Shown here: one piece after another, positions 33,829 through 45,084 of the stretch
How the letters are laid out: the number at the start of each line of letters is the position of its first letter
Position numbering within the stretch: position 1 is the stretch's first letter
Made by a program: the position numbers and the translations under genes
Source: Hemerocallis citrina
Lineage: Eukaryota; Streptophyta; Magnoliopsida; Asparagales; Asphodelaceae
NCBI GenBank assembly: GCA_017893485.1
Contig: CM030359.1
Span: 30,198,430-30,262,429 of the forward strand
Reading direction: 5' to 3'
Length of the DNA stretch: 64,000 nt
The notes under the pieces: model-generated
The model's database searches: none
Told to the model about the DNA's origin: nothing
The model's input: the letters and a program-made list of their open reading frames with translations, nothing else

Positions 33829-36520
33829 ATCTCCCACTTGCACTAGAGCCAATCATCATGTATCCAATACCCATTGGACTAGTGTGACATTAATGCTTTT
33901 ACTGCGATAAAGGCTTTTGTCCGTGGGTCTGCAAAATTATCATTTATATGCACTTTACATATATTCATTGTAGAATCATGTACTATCTCTTGTTGTGAAC
34001 CATTCCAACTTATAGCATCTCTATTTGGACAAAAACACAAAACCAAACTTAGAAATTACATTGTCCTTGTCTATCTAAAACTAGTACTAGTGTAACATTT
34101 TACTACTAGTTTTTCATTTTCTCCATACACCAAGAATGTTCTTCAGTCTTGTACTTAAGAATATTCTTGACCGCAGTACAGTGACCTTCACATGGATTAG
34201 ACTGGTATCTGTTCGTCATGCTAAAAGCATACGACACATCAGGACAAGTACATTTCATTGTACACATGATAGATCCAAATCTTACTCATGTGATCCGTAT
34301 CATCTAATGATTGGAAACAATTTTTCACTTGAGATCGATATCTCATGAGACATGGGGACGAATCCCCTTTAGTATCTTGCATCCTAAAATGATGCAGAAC
34401 TTTATCAATGTATGTACTCTGACTTAGATCGATCAATCTTCCTGATCTATCTCAATAGATTCTGATCCCTAATATGTGGGTCGCATCATCTAAGTCCTAT
34501 ATAGAGAAACTATTTCTCAACCAAGTCTTAACAGTCTGTAGAGAAGAAATGTCATTCCTATATCATCAACATAAAATACTAGGAATGCCATATGGCTCCC
34601 ACTAACCTTCTTGTAAACACACAGTTCATCTTCATTTTGAATAAAGCCAAACTCTTTGACTGTCTCATCAAAGTGAACATTCCATCTTCTTGAGGCCCGC
34701 TTAAGTCCATAAATGGATCAGTGCAGCTCACATATCTTTCTAGCATCCTTTGGATTGACAAAACCTTCAGGCTGTGTCACGTACACATCCTTATCAAGGC
34801 TTCCATTAAGGAAGGCTATCTTGACATCCATCTGCCAGATTTCATAGTCATAATAAGCCGCTATTGCAAGCAAAATCTAATGGATTTGACCATTGGCACT
34901 GGTGGAAAAAGTTTCATCATAGTCAATACCATGAATTTATTTGAAACCTTTATTTTAACCAGACTAGCTTTATAGGTCTGTACATTACCTTCCATGTCGG
35001 TTTTTCTTCTAAAAAACCCATTTGTACCTTTTAGGTTTTACCCCTTAAGGTGGATCAACCAAAGTCCATACTTGGTTATCATACATGGAATCCATTTCAG
35101 ATTTCATGGCTTCAAGCCATCTCTTAGAGTCTGGACTGTTCATAGCATCCTTGTAGGTGAGGGGCTCATCTTAATCTATGAGCATCAAATCACCATTACG
35201 AGTTAAGAGAAATCCATAATATCTCTCAAACTCATGGTGAATCCTACTAGATCTACGGACAACCTGTGTTTCTTGAGCAATATTACCATCATCATTAATT
35301 TGAATATCCTGCTCATGTTCCACTTCTGGTTCAACGTTATCTTATGGTTCTCGAGTTTCATCAAGATCTATTTTCCTCCCACTATTTCTTTTGGAGACCA
35401 GTTCTCGTTCTAGAAACACAGCAATTCGAGAAACAACCACTTTGTTCTCTGTAGGATTATAGAAGTAATGTCCCTTAGTTTCCTTTGGGTACCCCACAAA
35501 ATAACACTTATCTGATTATGGTCCAAGCTTATCAGAGATCAGACGTTTCACAAACGCTTCACATCTCCATACTTTCATAAAAGACATGCTTTGACGTTTC
35601 TCAATCCATATCTCATATGGTGTCTTTTGAACCAATTTAGTATGAACACGGTTAAGTGTATATGCAGCCGTTTCCAAGGTATAACCTCATAAATTTATTG
35701 GAAGATTAGCATGACTCGTCATCAATCGTACCATGTCCAACAAGGTGCGATTTCTCCTCTTGACACACCATGTCATTGTGGTGTTCCAAGTGGAGTTAGT
35801 TGTGATACAATACCACACTCTTTAAAATCCAAGGCTTAATTACTAATCTCTTTGATCAAATCTTAGAGCTTTTATATTTTCGCCTAGTTGCTTTTCTACT
35901 TCATTCTTTATTCTTTGAACTTTTCAAAAGATTCAGATTTGTTCTTCAAAAGTTACACAAATCCATACCTACTGAAATCATCAGTGAATTTAATGAAGTA
36001 GTAATAGCCACCTCTTGCCATTGAACGCATGAGACCACATACATCATTATGTATTATTCTAATCGTTCGGTAGCCCTTTTATGTATACAATAAAAGGGGC
36101 ATCATTCATCGTTCCAAGTAAACAAGGTTAGCATCATCGTATGATTCAAAATCAAACTTATCCTTAGTTCATCTTAATGAAATTTGGATATGCGCTTCTT
36201 ATTTAAATGGCATATGCAATAAAGCCAGAGATATATTTAATTTGAGTCATTTTAGAACGTCTAAATTATTAACTAATTGTGCAACATTATAAGTTTTATC
36301 ATCGAAATAGAATGACCAACTATTGTTATTTAATTAAAATGAAAAAACCTTTCTTGTCCAAACAAAAAATCATATAATGTCTCTACTTATTGTAGGCACG
36401 TAAGAACAATTATCAAGTTCTAAAATTTGCCTTGTGGGCAAATTAAGTAACGAGTTCATCTAACCAGAGCAACAACCTTTGCTCCAAATTAAACTCGATA
36501 CTTGAAGCTTGACCCTTATC
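33829..36520 (-). pseudogene. Copia-2 pol remnant: integrase, RT, RNase H
   Basis: After the polypurine tract (33829-33851), the minus strand upward shows RNase H end (HINDNFADPRTKAF near 33940), RT end (STYIDKVLHHFRMQDTKG near 34390), VFYVDDIG near 34560, RSIYGLKRASRRWN-like near 34700, and WQMDVKTAFLNGSL near 34830. Integrase tail KRLISDKLGPQSDK-like lies near 35530, and NRTLLDMVRSMMS-like sequence near 35740. Every domain has many stops and frameshifts; the longest open piece is about 80 codons. Functional catalysis is excluded. Confidence 0.82.
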
Positions 36521-38250
36521 GGTCTTCTTCATTTTTCATATCTTCCAATAAAATATGACAGTTCAACTTCCAGTGTCTCGGTTTTCCACAGAAGCGACAA
36601 TCGCCTCTTTAGCAACACCTAAGTGGGTGTTCTAGTCTATCTCATTCATCTTACTGTTCATAACATAATGAGAATAGTTATTGTTCAAAGATTTCAATAT
36701 AACTCATCATCTTTCAAACATGTGGTCCAACCGAATCTCACTCTCCCTTCTTATAATTATAGAGTGCTTAGTTATTGTCAAATCTTTCTTGATAAACAAT
36801 CCCTCAAAACATCTTTTGAAGGTACTCTATCATCTCATATGCATCCATATGCTCATGTTGCTTCTAAAGCTTAGCACTTACAAGCATGAGACATGAAACA
36901 TCAGTCGCATCATTAATTTGCTTCAAATAAGCATATTATTCAGCATATGTTACATTCTCATCTAAAGGAGTAGGGGAGGGATATGAATGACATAGAGCTT
37001 TCGCATTACATGAGGACGATCCTCAAGTTCCTATGTCAGACAAGGAAGTTAGTTCTTGTCATATTGTCCTTCTCAAGGACTGATCGCATAGAGAAGTTGT
37101 TTGTGTTATTTATCATTTGATATCTACAATATTAAATTGCATAAAATGAACTAGATTGCATCTATTAATTATTATGTTCAAGTGATTATGGTACATTCAT
37201 CTAATATACCTCCCACTATTTTGATCAAATTAATAGCCCTTACTATTAATTCGGAAAGCATTTATTATATATCTTTCTAGTGAGCCAAGATCCATATTTC
37301 ATCATGTCTTGAGTCAGCGTTGGCCGAAACTCCCAAAACACAACTATTTAGGTAGACAACATTTGTCAATTATATCACGTATATAACTCTTGGATAGTTT
37401 GGTGAACAACCATTGCTCTAATTTATCTAATAAAATTTTCGCCAAACTCTATGCTTCTAAGTTCGCAATCCTATTGCGACGACTTAGTTAAGTTAGACCC
37501 AATGATTAACATGACGAGTATCACATTTACTCTTTCGCACCTAACCACGATTAAAAAGAGTGCTCTACTTTGGCAAACACACCCCTTATGATCTAGGCCT
37601 TGATGAGTGTTAATTCATTGGAAAGCATCTAGTTAACTTAATATTTTGATAAGGGGTTTACTTATAAACGATCATGATCCCATCATAAAGAGATTCTCAA
37701 TTTTTTCTTGAACTAAATATTTCAAATCAAAATTCGTTGAATGAATGATTTCCAGATCAGAGGTTAACGCACAGACGGCATTATGGACACCCCCTTTCTA
37801 ACAGATTCGTAATCGGTTGTTGACAAAATCATTCAATCGTGAACAATGAAAATCCACATTTAATTACCGTGTTTCATAAACACAAGAATCTCATGATCGT
37901 TTGTTTAAAATTCATCTTAAATCGTTACAGATTTTATCTTGTTAAGCATGCATGGCATGGGTGTCGTATCTAATACATACATCTTAATCTAATTAAGCAT
38001 GCATCATTATCTCTACACATACATTGTATCACATACATTCATACATATGTAAAGTGCATAAAGTAAACGTGTTTGGTTATGGCCCATCCTATATGATCTT
38101 TCCAAGCTAATGGAAAAATCAAGGTCAATCTATGGGTGGTTTAAAATACTACACTATTACATGTCTTTATCTTCTTCATCTTCATCTTGTATCTCCTTCT
38201 TTGGAATGCTCATTGGTTTGCCTCCTTGCTTCCATGTCTTCATTGATCAT
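36521..38250 (-). pseudogene. Copia-2 gag/protease region, strongly decayed
   Basis: A CHFCGKTETLEVELSY-like knuckle is read near 36560-36600 on the minus strand. Position places the rest in gag, but only short hints survive. A possible start ATGAAGACATGGAAGCAAGG lies near 38245, 1 kb after the primer site. Confidence 0.5.
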
Positions 38251-38449
38251 TACACTGAATAATGGAAAAAAAATATTCTTATGAACTTACAAGAGGAACT
38301 CGAGTTACATTCGAGAATATAAATTACAAGAAATTGAAGACGACATGCAAGTCGTATTTAGAAACCAAACCATAAATCAAAACCACTAACCTATGGGTCT
38401 TAAGGCCATAACCATACACCATGCTCATATAACAATTAAGAATATCTCA

Positions 38450-39085
38450 TATTTCATTATGTCATCATACCACATCATATTTGTCATGATCCAATCACAA
38501 AAATTAAATAGGGTAAAATCAGAAAATTGCAATCAAAATTCTAAAAATAGTAAATCGCAGTTTTCAGGTTCTAAACGGCGTTAAACGCCTTATATCCGCG
38601 TCGGTGAAAGAGTCAGTATTGCTCAGTGACCCAATTCCAGTCAGAAAACATATTTTATTTGCGAAAATCGGACACTGGACATAGATTTCACCAAATCTGC
38701 TCATCTTTGCAGAAACCGTATCGTATACAATCTACGCAATAAGAACAAATATATAATATTCAAATAATATCATATATTATCTAATCATGTTATACCATAT
38801 CATATTTTATCATGATCCAATCATAAAAATCATATAAGGCATAATTCAGAAAATTGAAATTAAATCTGAAAACATAAAATTGCATATTTCAGGCCCTAAA
38901 CGGCGTCAAACGCCTTACAGACGAGTCGGTGATAGCTTAAGCTATCAGTTTTGTTCAGACGCTCGTTTCCCTTTTCGAAAAGGTACTCATTTGCAAAAAT
39001 CGGACACTAGAAATAGATTTCAGCAAATCTGCAGCAGCCGTTTCAGAATCCATATCGAATACGATTCTCGTAATTAGAACAAACA
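38450..39085 (-). repeat. Diverged tandem duplication in the Copia-2 leader
   Basis: Two blocks of about 300 bp (about 38450-38740 and 38775-39085) share CATGATCCAATCA, AAAATTGCA, TTCAGG.CCTAAACGGCGT and AAACGCCTTA...GTCGGTGA, then AAATCGGACACT. Each has the small hairpin GGCGT-NAA-ACGCC. Confidence 0.85.
38930..38947. repeat. 18-bp perfect palindrome
   Basis: TGATAGCTTAAGCTATCA reads the same on both strands and lies in the second leader block, just after GTCGG. The first block has GTGAAAGAGTCAGT here, so the palindrome is private to one copy. Confidence 0.95.
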
Positions 39086-39272
39086 TAAATCATATACATA
39101 TCAGTATACATACAGATTATAAGATCATCATATGATCATCCCAATCATCATTAACTTACAGTTTATGCATATATATCAAAACTTAGCGCATCATACACTG
39201 ACAATCACAAAGCATGCTCATATATATATCAAAACTGTAACAAATAAACGAATTAAAACATTTTCGCAAGTA

Positions 39273-39285
39273 GCTCTGATACCAT
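39273..39285 (-). other. Primer-binding site (tRNA-Met), Copia-2
   Basis: The minus strand reads ATGGTATCAGAGC directly after the 5' LTR end CCCTTTA. Confidence 0.92.
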
Positions 39286-40827
39286 TAAAGGGTTTCGAGC
39301 ACATAAACGCAGCGGAATAAGCGTGAAAAATAAATAAAAATCGAAACCCTCCGCAGGATCCATGCGAAAACACAAGATTTAATTCGGAGATTAAGAATAA
39401 ATACCTTAAGAAGCTTTAACAATTTAATAAGGGAGAATTAAAGAGGTCCAAGCTTCTTGAATCACCACGCATCCCGCTCTCGCAATCTACGCTCTACCGG
39501 TATCCACACGAACGCTTGATCTTTGAAGGAGCGATGTACTAGCATCCGAAAACCAACTTCTCTCTATCTCCATCTTCATCTCTCAAACGGCTAGGGTTTT
39601 TCTCTTGAACCTCTGACCCTAATTTTGAGAGTTTAAGATGTTTATATAGAGAGAAAAATCTGTTTTCTAAAGCCCAATTCCATTGGGCTTTTATTAAAAT
39701 TAGAATTCTTAATTAAATAATTAATTAAGTCAAACTTAATTAATATTCTAATATAATTCTAATTCTAATAATTAGTAAATTTGAAATTCTATTTAATTAA
39801 TTAATTAAGTCTCACTTAATTAATATTATAAATAAAATCGAATTACTATTTAATTTAAATTAAATCTCCTTCAAGCGTTCTTGTGTGTGACCCTGTAGGT
39901 TATTATTACGTTGGCAATAATTTTATTATTCAATAAAATTATAAACAATAAGCGGCATCTAGTAATACATCATTGCTACCCAAGTAATAATAATAAATCG
40001 GTGATTCGATTAAACCTTTCGTGACTAATGTTCCATGTAATATAATCCTTTTAACCTTGATATTATAGATTAAACTTGAGGCATGGTTTGTGTCATCCTC
40101 TTCATAATTTAATCTTTATTTTCTTGATCGATGAGTAGACTATTCAAACAAATCAATATTTGAGCATGGCCATGCATTTCATAGTCTCACTCAAACAAGA
40201 GGCCAATAATATCACTCCTATAAATAGGAGGGTTAAATCCCATCTAGATCATTCATATCTCTCACATGATTCATAATATACCCAACAACCATCTTTATCA
40301 TTACCCGGTTAAAGATAACTTTTGATGAAATCAAAGTATATTAATTCTCATGTAGAACTATAATAATTTCAGGTCTAAGGATCATTACACCATTATCACT
40401 GTGAGATTTCTTATGACACTATTTATAATCTTCCATGTAGAATCTCACGGTGGGTCAGTCAAGTACACTGTACTCTTACATGTACCTATGCATTGACTTT
40501 AGCATCTCTATACTAATGACCAATCAGATATGGTCATCAGTCAATCAACATACTAGTCTCGATGTATTATTATTGTCCTTATAATAATAATACTCGACTA
40601 GGGACATTTAAGAATATGATACTCTTAACATATATAATCTCATGTTCAAATCTCATATTTGAATCTATATAATTTGTATCATATTCTAAGGACATTTATT
40701 ATGCTAACATTTATAACGCAGTAAATAAAGACATAATAAACTTATATTTTAATAATCACTAAAACATAATGACATAATAGCGTTTCTAAAACTCTAATGT
40801 ATTGTCTCTAGGGCACCTACACTTACT
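39286..40827 (-). repeat. Copia-2 5' LTR
   Basis: The 1542-bp partner of 32274-33828. Its outer end reads CACTTACT instead of CACTAACA, so the terminal bases have changed; internally it lacks 13 bp (TTCATAATTTAAA region) of the other copy. Confidence 0.93.
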
Positions 40828-40923
40828 GTGGTTTTGCTGCTGATTAATCAGCCGCTCAAGCACAGTAGTGACAGCCTCAATCGGATCAACCTGCGACTGA
40901 GAAGTAGAACCTCTGCGAGTCAT
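40828..40923 (-). pseudogene. Gypsy-1 gag start
   Basis: ATG at 40923 opens MTRRGSTSQSQVDPIEAVTT and VLERLINQQQNH, matching the Gypsy-2 start (MARGNSPSRSGD). The frame runs into Copia-2 at 40827 and resumes at 32273. Just upstream the minus strand reads TTTTGTGCAG|ATTATG, a good 3' splice site. Confidence 0.85.
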
Positions 40924-40926
40924 AAT

Positions 40927-43689
40927 CTGCACAAAACCAAAAACAATTAGCATCCAGAATCAGCGTTGGTATAAATTTCATTTATGTATGCATGGTTGGT
41001 GAAATATTGTGCAGATCCTAGTTCGAGCCAAGCTTGTCTAATATATTAGGCAACTAATACATTAGCCAAACCTGGGCTCTGATACCACAAAAAATCCTGT
41101 CACGCCCCGCTTCCCAAAAAGGAATACGGAATACAGATATGTAACAAAAGCCCAACGAATAATTTTCATCATCCGTAAGCTGTTCAAGAATCTTTACAAC
41201 ACATCACAGCAATAATCAGAGTCGGAAGCAAAAGTACGAACCAACATGCATAATGGAAACAAGATACCAATAGAAATTTACATGAAACAAAATACAATAT
41301 TCTCAAATAAATCAGAGTCTGGATAAAATCAAATATCCTGGGTCACATAGCCCAAATACAAATAATATCCAATAAACCAAATACACTTTATTCAATGTTC
41401 AAGCAACAATTAATAATAATAATAAAGCAGAACTCCAGAGTTAATACATCATCTCGCCAATACCATCTGGCAGTCGTCCATCCTGATCTGCAATTAGTAA
41501 ATTTGCAAGAGAAGGAGAAAAGAAGAAAAAAAGTACCCGTCAATTGCAAGTTGCGGGTCACAAATAATGTAGGATACAAGCACTTGGGAAAAACTAACAG
41601 ATCTAATTAATAGTAGAAATAGACCTAGCATGGTATGGCAGAATCAACTAGCATGGTATACTAACATATGTCAAGTGTTAAGTGTCAAGTGTCAGATAGT
41701 ATGCAGACAGATATACAGATAGTGTCAAGTAATGGTGTCACATCGTAGTGCCATACAGATAATAGATAATCAGATAACAGGTAGTCAGATGCGTATAACA
41801 GATGCAGATTCAGATTCAGATACAGATACAGATACAGATTCAGATTTTTATAAGTCTTGTATTGACTACTAACTAGGTAGCACTTCATGTGCCATCTTTT
41901 TATCACATGGTTGCTACATTCAAAACAGTTGCGTTTGTAGATTTCGTAGGGGATCGTATAGGACCGTGTACTCAGGGTTCAGACAGATAGAACCTAGTGG
42001 TTCTCTTCTTCTATACACCTTCCTATAAGAAGTAATGTAGACAGGGTCAGATAACAGATCTAGACAGACAGATAGAACCTAGTGGTTCTCTTCTCCTCTA
42101 CACCTTCATATGAGAAGAAATGTAGACAGGGTCAAATGACAGATAATCATATGGAAAATACGGGCCCCCTTCTAAGTACACAATTCTATGGTTTTCCACT
42201 ACTAGATCTTTCCCATAAATCCAGGCTTGGTTACATTTATTATGGTCATCAATAGACATGAATGTGTACGGAATAATGTCAAATTAACATGGTATAATCA
42301 GTATTAGGTTCAAGGAAATAAATAAACATGCATAGATAATATACAGTCACATAAACGAGCAAAACACTGTATGTTCATATTCAGGACAGCAAGATAGTAC
42401 AGTTCTAAAACAGTGATTCCAGCTACTACAAACATCCAAATCTGGATCCGTCGAAGGATCTGAAAAATAGACATCCACACGAATCCAACGAATATAAATA
42501 AGTCACATAGAGTACTTCACAACATCTTAACTCAAAACAGGTTTGAAAAAAGAAAACATGTTCAGTCAGAAATCAGGAAAACGAATTCTCGGTCAGAAAA
42601 ACCCCGTCAAAACCTCTCAAATAAATTCAGGAATAATCAGGGTTATTCCCCTATAAGTCTAGTATGAAAATATAAAGTTTCATAATATTCCAGTAAGAAT
42701 AGATTAGTCCTCAAAAATACGAAAACCTCAAGAAAACATAGTTTAACGAATCTGGAAATCTCAACACTGCTGTACGAAAACTAAGATATCTCGCAACCAG
42801 TGAATCGAAATCAAATTCCGCCAAAGGGATATGAAAATAGATAGAATTTACTAACTTTCATATTGCGCAAACATTTTTCATACAGTATACGAAATCATAG
42901 TGAAAATAGGGTTCTTTACAGAACAGCGAGCAAAATGCATCATGTATAGATTTTAGAAACGAGCATGAAACATCACATAAAACTTATCAATAAAATTCAC
43001 CAAAATTCTGGGTAAACCCTAACTCAATAAAGAAACACTGACCAAAGTTTCAAATCAAAATAATATGTATAGAATAGTTCTTGGAAATAGTTTGTTATCA
43101 AAATTACCCAAAAACAGAATCTGGAAAAGATCGACACCTCTGTACCAAAACAGCCATAACTCAGTCATACAAAACCAAAATCAAACAAGGTTCGAGGGGT
43201 TTGAAAATAGACGAAATTATCTAAAACTCATATTTTATACCGAAATCAAAATACTGACTGTAGCACAGTAGAAAACAGCAAACAACACAGAACATCCAGA
43301 AAATACAGATTTCACCCTTCAAAACAAAAACAATATTTCTTCAAGAATATTGATCCAAACACATCCAAACTTGAAATACAACCTATCAAGTGTCTAAGCA
43401 TCATGATTTAGGATTATTAATATGTCCACGCATATTATTTCACTTGGGTATCAACCAAAACACAATTTCATCCAAATTTTCACCTACACAACTAGAAATC
43501 AAGAACGGGCGAATCCTAGGTTATATCATGTCAAGATTTTTGTCATGAGTCATCTATGGCCAAATTATCACAATAGAGACAAAACTCATCAAGAAAAACA
43601 CAATCTAGGGTTGTCTCTAGACCCAACTACACTATAGGTGAACTTTTTAACTTGTATCAAACAAATGAATTGGAGTACAAGTTACTTAC
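40927..43689 (-). other. Putative leader intron, Gypsy-1
   Basis: Donor AAATTAAG|GTAAGTAAC at 43689 (close to the plant consensus) lies in the 5' LTR where GC-rich leader turns into AT-rich sequence. Acceptor GGTTTTGTGCAG at 40927 is three bases before the gag ATG. The 2.76-kb segment contains the rest of the LTR and the primer site, so spliced RNA could not be copied but would present gag ATG near the start of exon 2. Gypsy-2 has the same layout. Splicing itself is inferred. Confidence 0.58.
41074..41087 (-). other. Primer-binding site (tRNA-Met), Gypsy-1
   Basis: The minus strand reads TGGTATCAGAGCCC, ten bases after the LTR end GGCGTGACA. Confidence 0.93.
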
Positions 43690-44542
43690 CTTAATTTGGG
43701 AATGAAGAACGATGCAAACAATCCTAGAAGAAAAACCCACGAACGATGCAAACAATCCAAGCAATTACGAACGAAATCTCCACACGAACGATCCTCCTTG
43801 AAGCAACGATCAAAGTGGCAAGCACCCACTTTGAGAACACCACGACGAAGAGTAGGAGATTGATGCAAGAGTTGATGATGGTGGTGTTGGATTGGTGATC
43901 GGCACAAGGGGATGGAGCAAGGAAGGGGGTTCGGGTTGTGGGGGTTGCCGGAGTGGAAATGGAGGTGGCCAGAGTAGGGGATTTCGGCCTGGAATAGGGG
44001 AGGCCGGGCTGTTGGTAAGGGGGCTCGGGTTTGATGTAGGCCGGCAAGGAGAGAGGGAGAGAGAAAGGAGGCTAGGGTTTGTGGATGTTAGGGTTAGGGT
44101 TTGTGTTAAGGAGGGTTTATATATGGGTTTGAATGTGGGTTATTGGGTAGTGGGTATTAGTAACTAGTAATAGGTATCCAAATGGGTTTTGGATATTGGG
44201 TCAAATACAAGTAGGAATACAAATAGGAGTGACTTCTATGGCCCTTGAAAAATCTCATTAGGGATCAAAAATCATGGGAAAGGGAAAATACCACCAAAAC
44301 TCTACCACAACCCCACGGAAAATAAAAATAAAGATATTGAGACCAAAAAAAGGGGAAATGAACAAAATATTGAAAAACGATCAAAGAGACAATTAATCAA
44401 ACACAAGGAGCTCAAAATGAAATAAAATGAATATATATTGAAAACAAATCCAATATATGGTTTAGAAAAATACAAGAGAGATGAAATACACAAAAAATGA
44501 AAAATACACTCCAAATACATAAAATGAAAAACAGGAGTTACA
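41098..44542 (-). repeat. LTR shared by Gypsy-1 (5' LTR) and a second copy (3' LTR)
   Basis: A complete 3445-bp LTR (minus: TGTAACTCCTG...GGCGTGACA). Its lower side carries the primer site and gag of Gypsy-1. Its upper side carries a polypurine tract (TTAGGTGGGTAGGAT, 44543-44557) and an integrase end. One LTR therefore serves two elements in tandem, the usual product of unequal LTR-LTR recombination. Confidence 0.9.
44089..44127 (-). promoter_or_regulatory. Gypsy-1 5' LTR promoter: TATA and telo-boxes
   Basis: On the minus strand the TATA box CCATATATAAAC (about 44116-44126) is followed by ACAAACCCTAACCCTAAC (44089-44104), a double telo-box, and AAACCCTAG near 44072. The leader then becomes GC-rich up to the donor at 43689. 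Confidence 0.65.
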
Positions 44543-45084
44543 ATCCTACCCACCTAACAAAAAAATTTCGCCATCGAAATTTAAAAGAAGATACATAGGG
44601 TAACCCCAAAAGAAAGAAAAAAGACAAAACAAAACCAAAACAAATACTCAAACAAATGAGGAAACTTCTGCTGAATCTCCTCCTCCAGCTCCCAATTTGA
44701 CTCACCAGACGAGTGAGGATTCCAAGCAACACTAAGTAACTTGATGACCTTGTTCTTAAGCACTTTCTCCCGCCGATCCACAATAGAAAATGGCGGAATC
44801 TCACAAGTCAAATCCTGCCGAATGCTTAACTCAGAATATTCGATCATGTGGCTCTCATCTTGGATATATCCCCGGAGTTGTGAGACATGGAAAATATCGT
44901 GCACTCCTGATAAAGCTGGCGACAATGCAAGGCGATAGGCGAACTTGCCTACTCGCTCCAAAATCTCAAATGTTCCAATAAACCTCGGGCTAAGCTTGCC
45001 CCCGCTACCGAACCGAATGACACCGTAACACGGCGATACCTTTAGGAAAATATGGTCACCAATAACAAACTCCAAAGCCCTACG
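44543..45084 (-). pseudogene. Integrase C-terminal stub of a second Gypsy-1 copy
   Basis: The minus strand encodes YRRALEFVIGDHIFLKVSP, IRFGSGGKLSPRFIGTFEIL, DIFHVSQLRGYIQDESHM and the chromodomain-like DRREKVLKNKVIKLLSVAWNP, with WELEEEIQQKFPHLFEYLFW; the stop lies further on at 44581, past the usual end. At 45084 the gene is cut and joined through ATAAGC to the middle of a Gypsy-2 LTR. The rest of this copy is not in the window. Confidence 0.88.

Larger units (their letters stand above)
32274..40827 (-). mobile_element. Copia-2: Ty1/copia element nested in Gypsy-1 gag
   Basis: On the minus strand: 5' LTR 39286-40827, tRNA-Met primer site, a leader with a duplicated block, gag, integrase, RT, RNase H, polypurine tract, and 3' LTR 32274-33828. 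The LTRs differ by one 13-bp indel and about ten substitutions over 1.54 kb by eye, so it is young. Yet no domain has an open frame of useful length. Target duplications are not evident: flanks are CAAAA on the left and GTGGT on the right. Confidence 0.92.
19021..44542 (-). mobile_element. Gypsy-1: Tekay-like chromovirus with two nested insertions
   Basis: On the minus strand: 5' LTR (41098-44542), tRNA-Met primer site, gag, protease, RT, RNase H, integrase with a chromodomain-like C-terminus, polypurine tract, and a truncated 3' LTR (19021-22064). Copia-2 interrupts gag and Athila-1 interrupts integrase. The order PR-RT-RH-IN and the tail WREKVLKNKVIKLVRVAWNP of the integrase indicate a chromovirus near Tekay/Del, a lineage known for long LTRs. 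Stops and frameshifts occur in several domains. Three putative introns are described separately. Confidence 0.88.

Noticed and set aside
32269..40832. Target-site duplication for Copia-2
   Set aside because: Left flank CAAAA and right flank GTGGT do not match on the same strand; TTTTG on the right matches only as the opposite strand.
44089..44104. Interstitial telomere repeat
   Set aside because: Only two TTAGGG-like units, in the same promoter position in each LTR; a telo-box explains them better.
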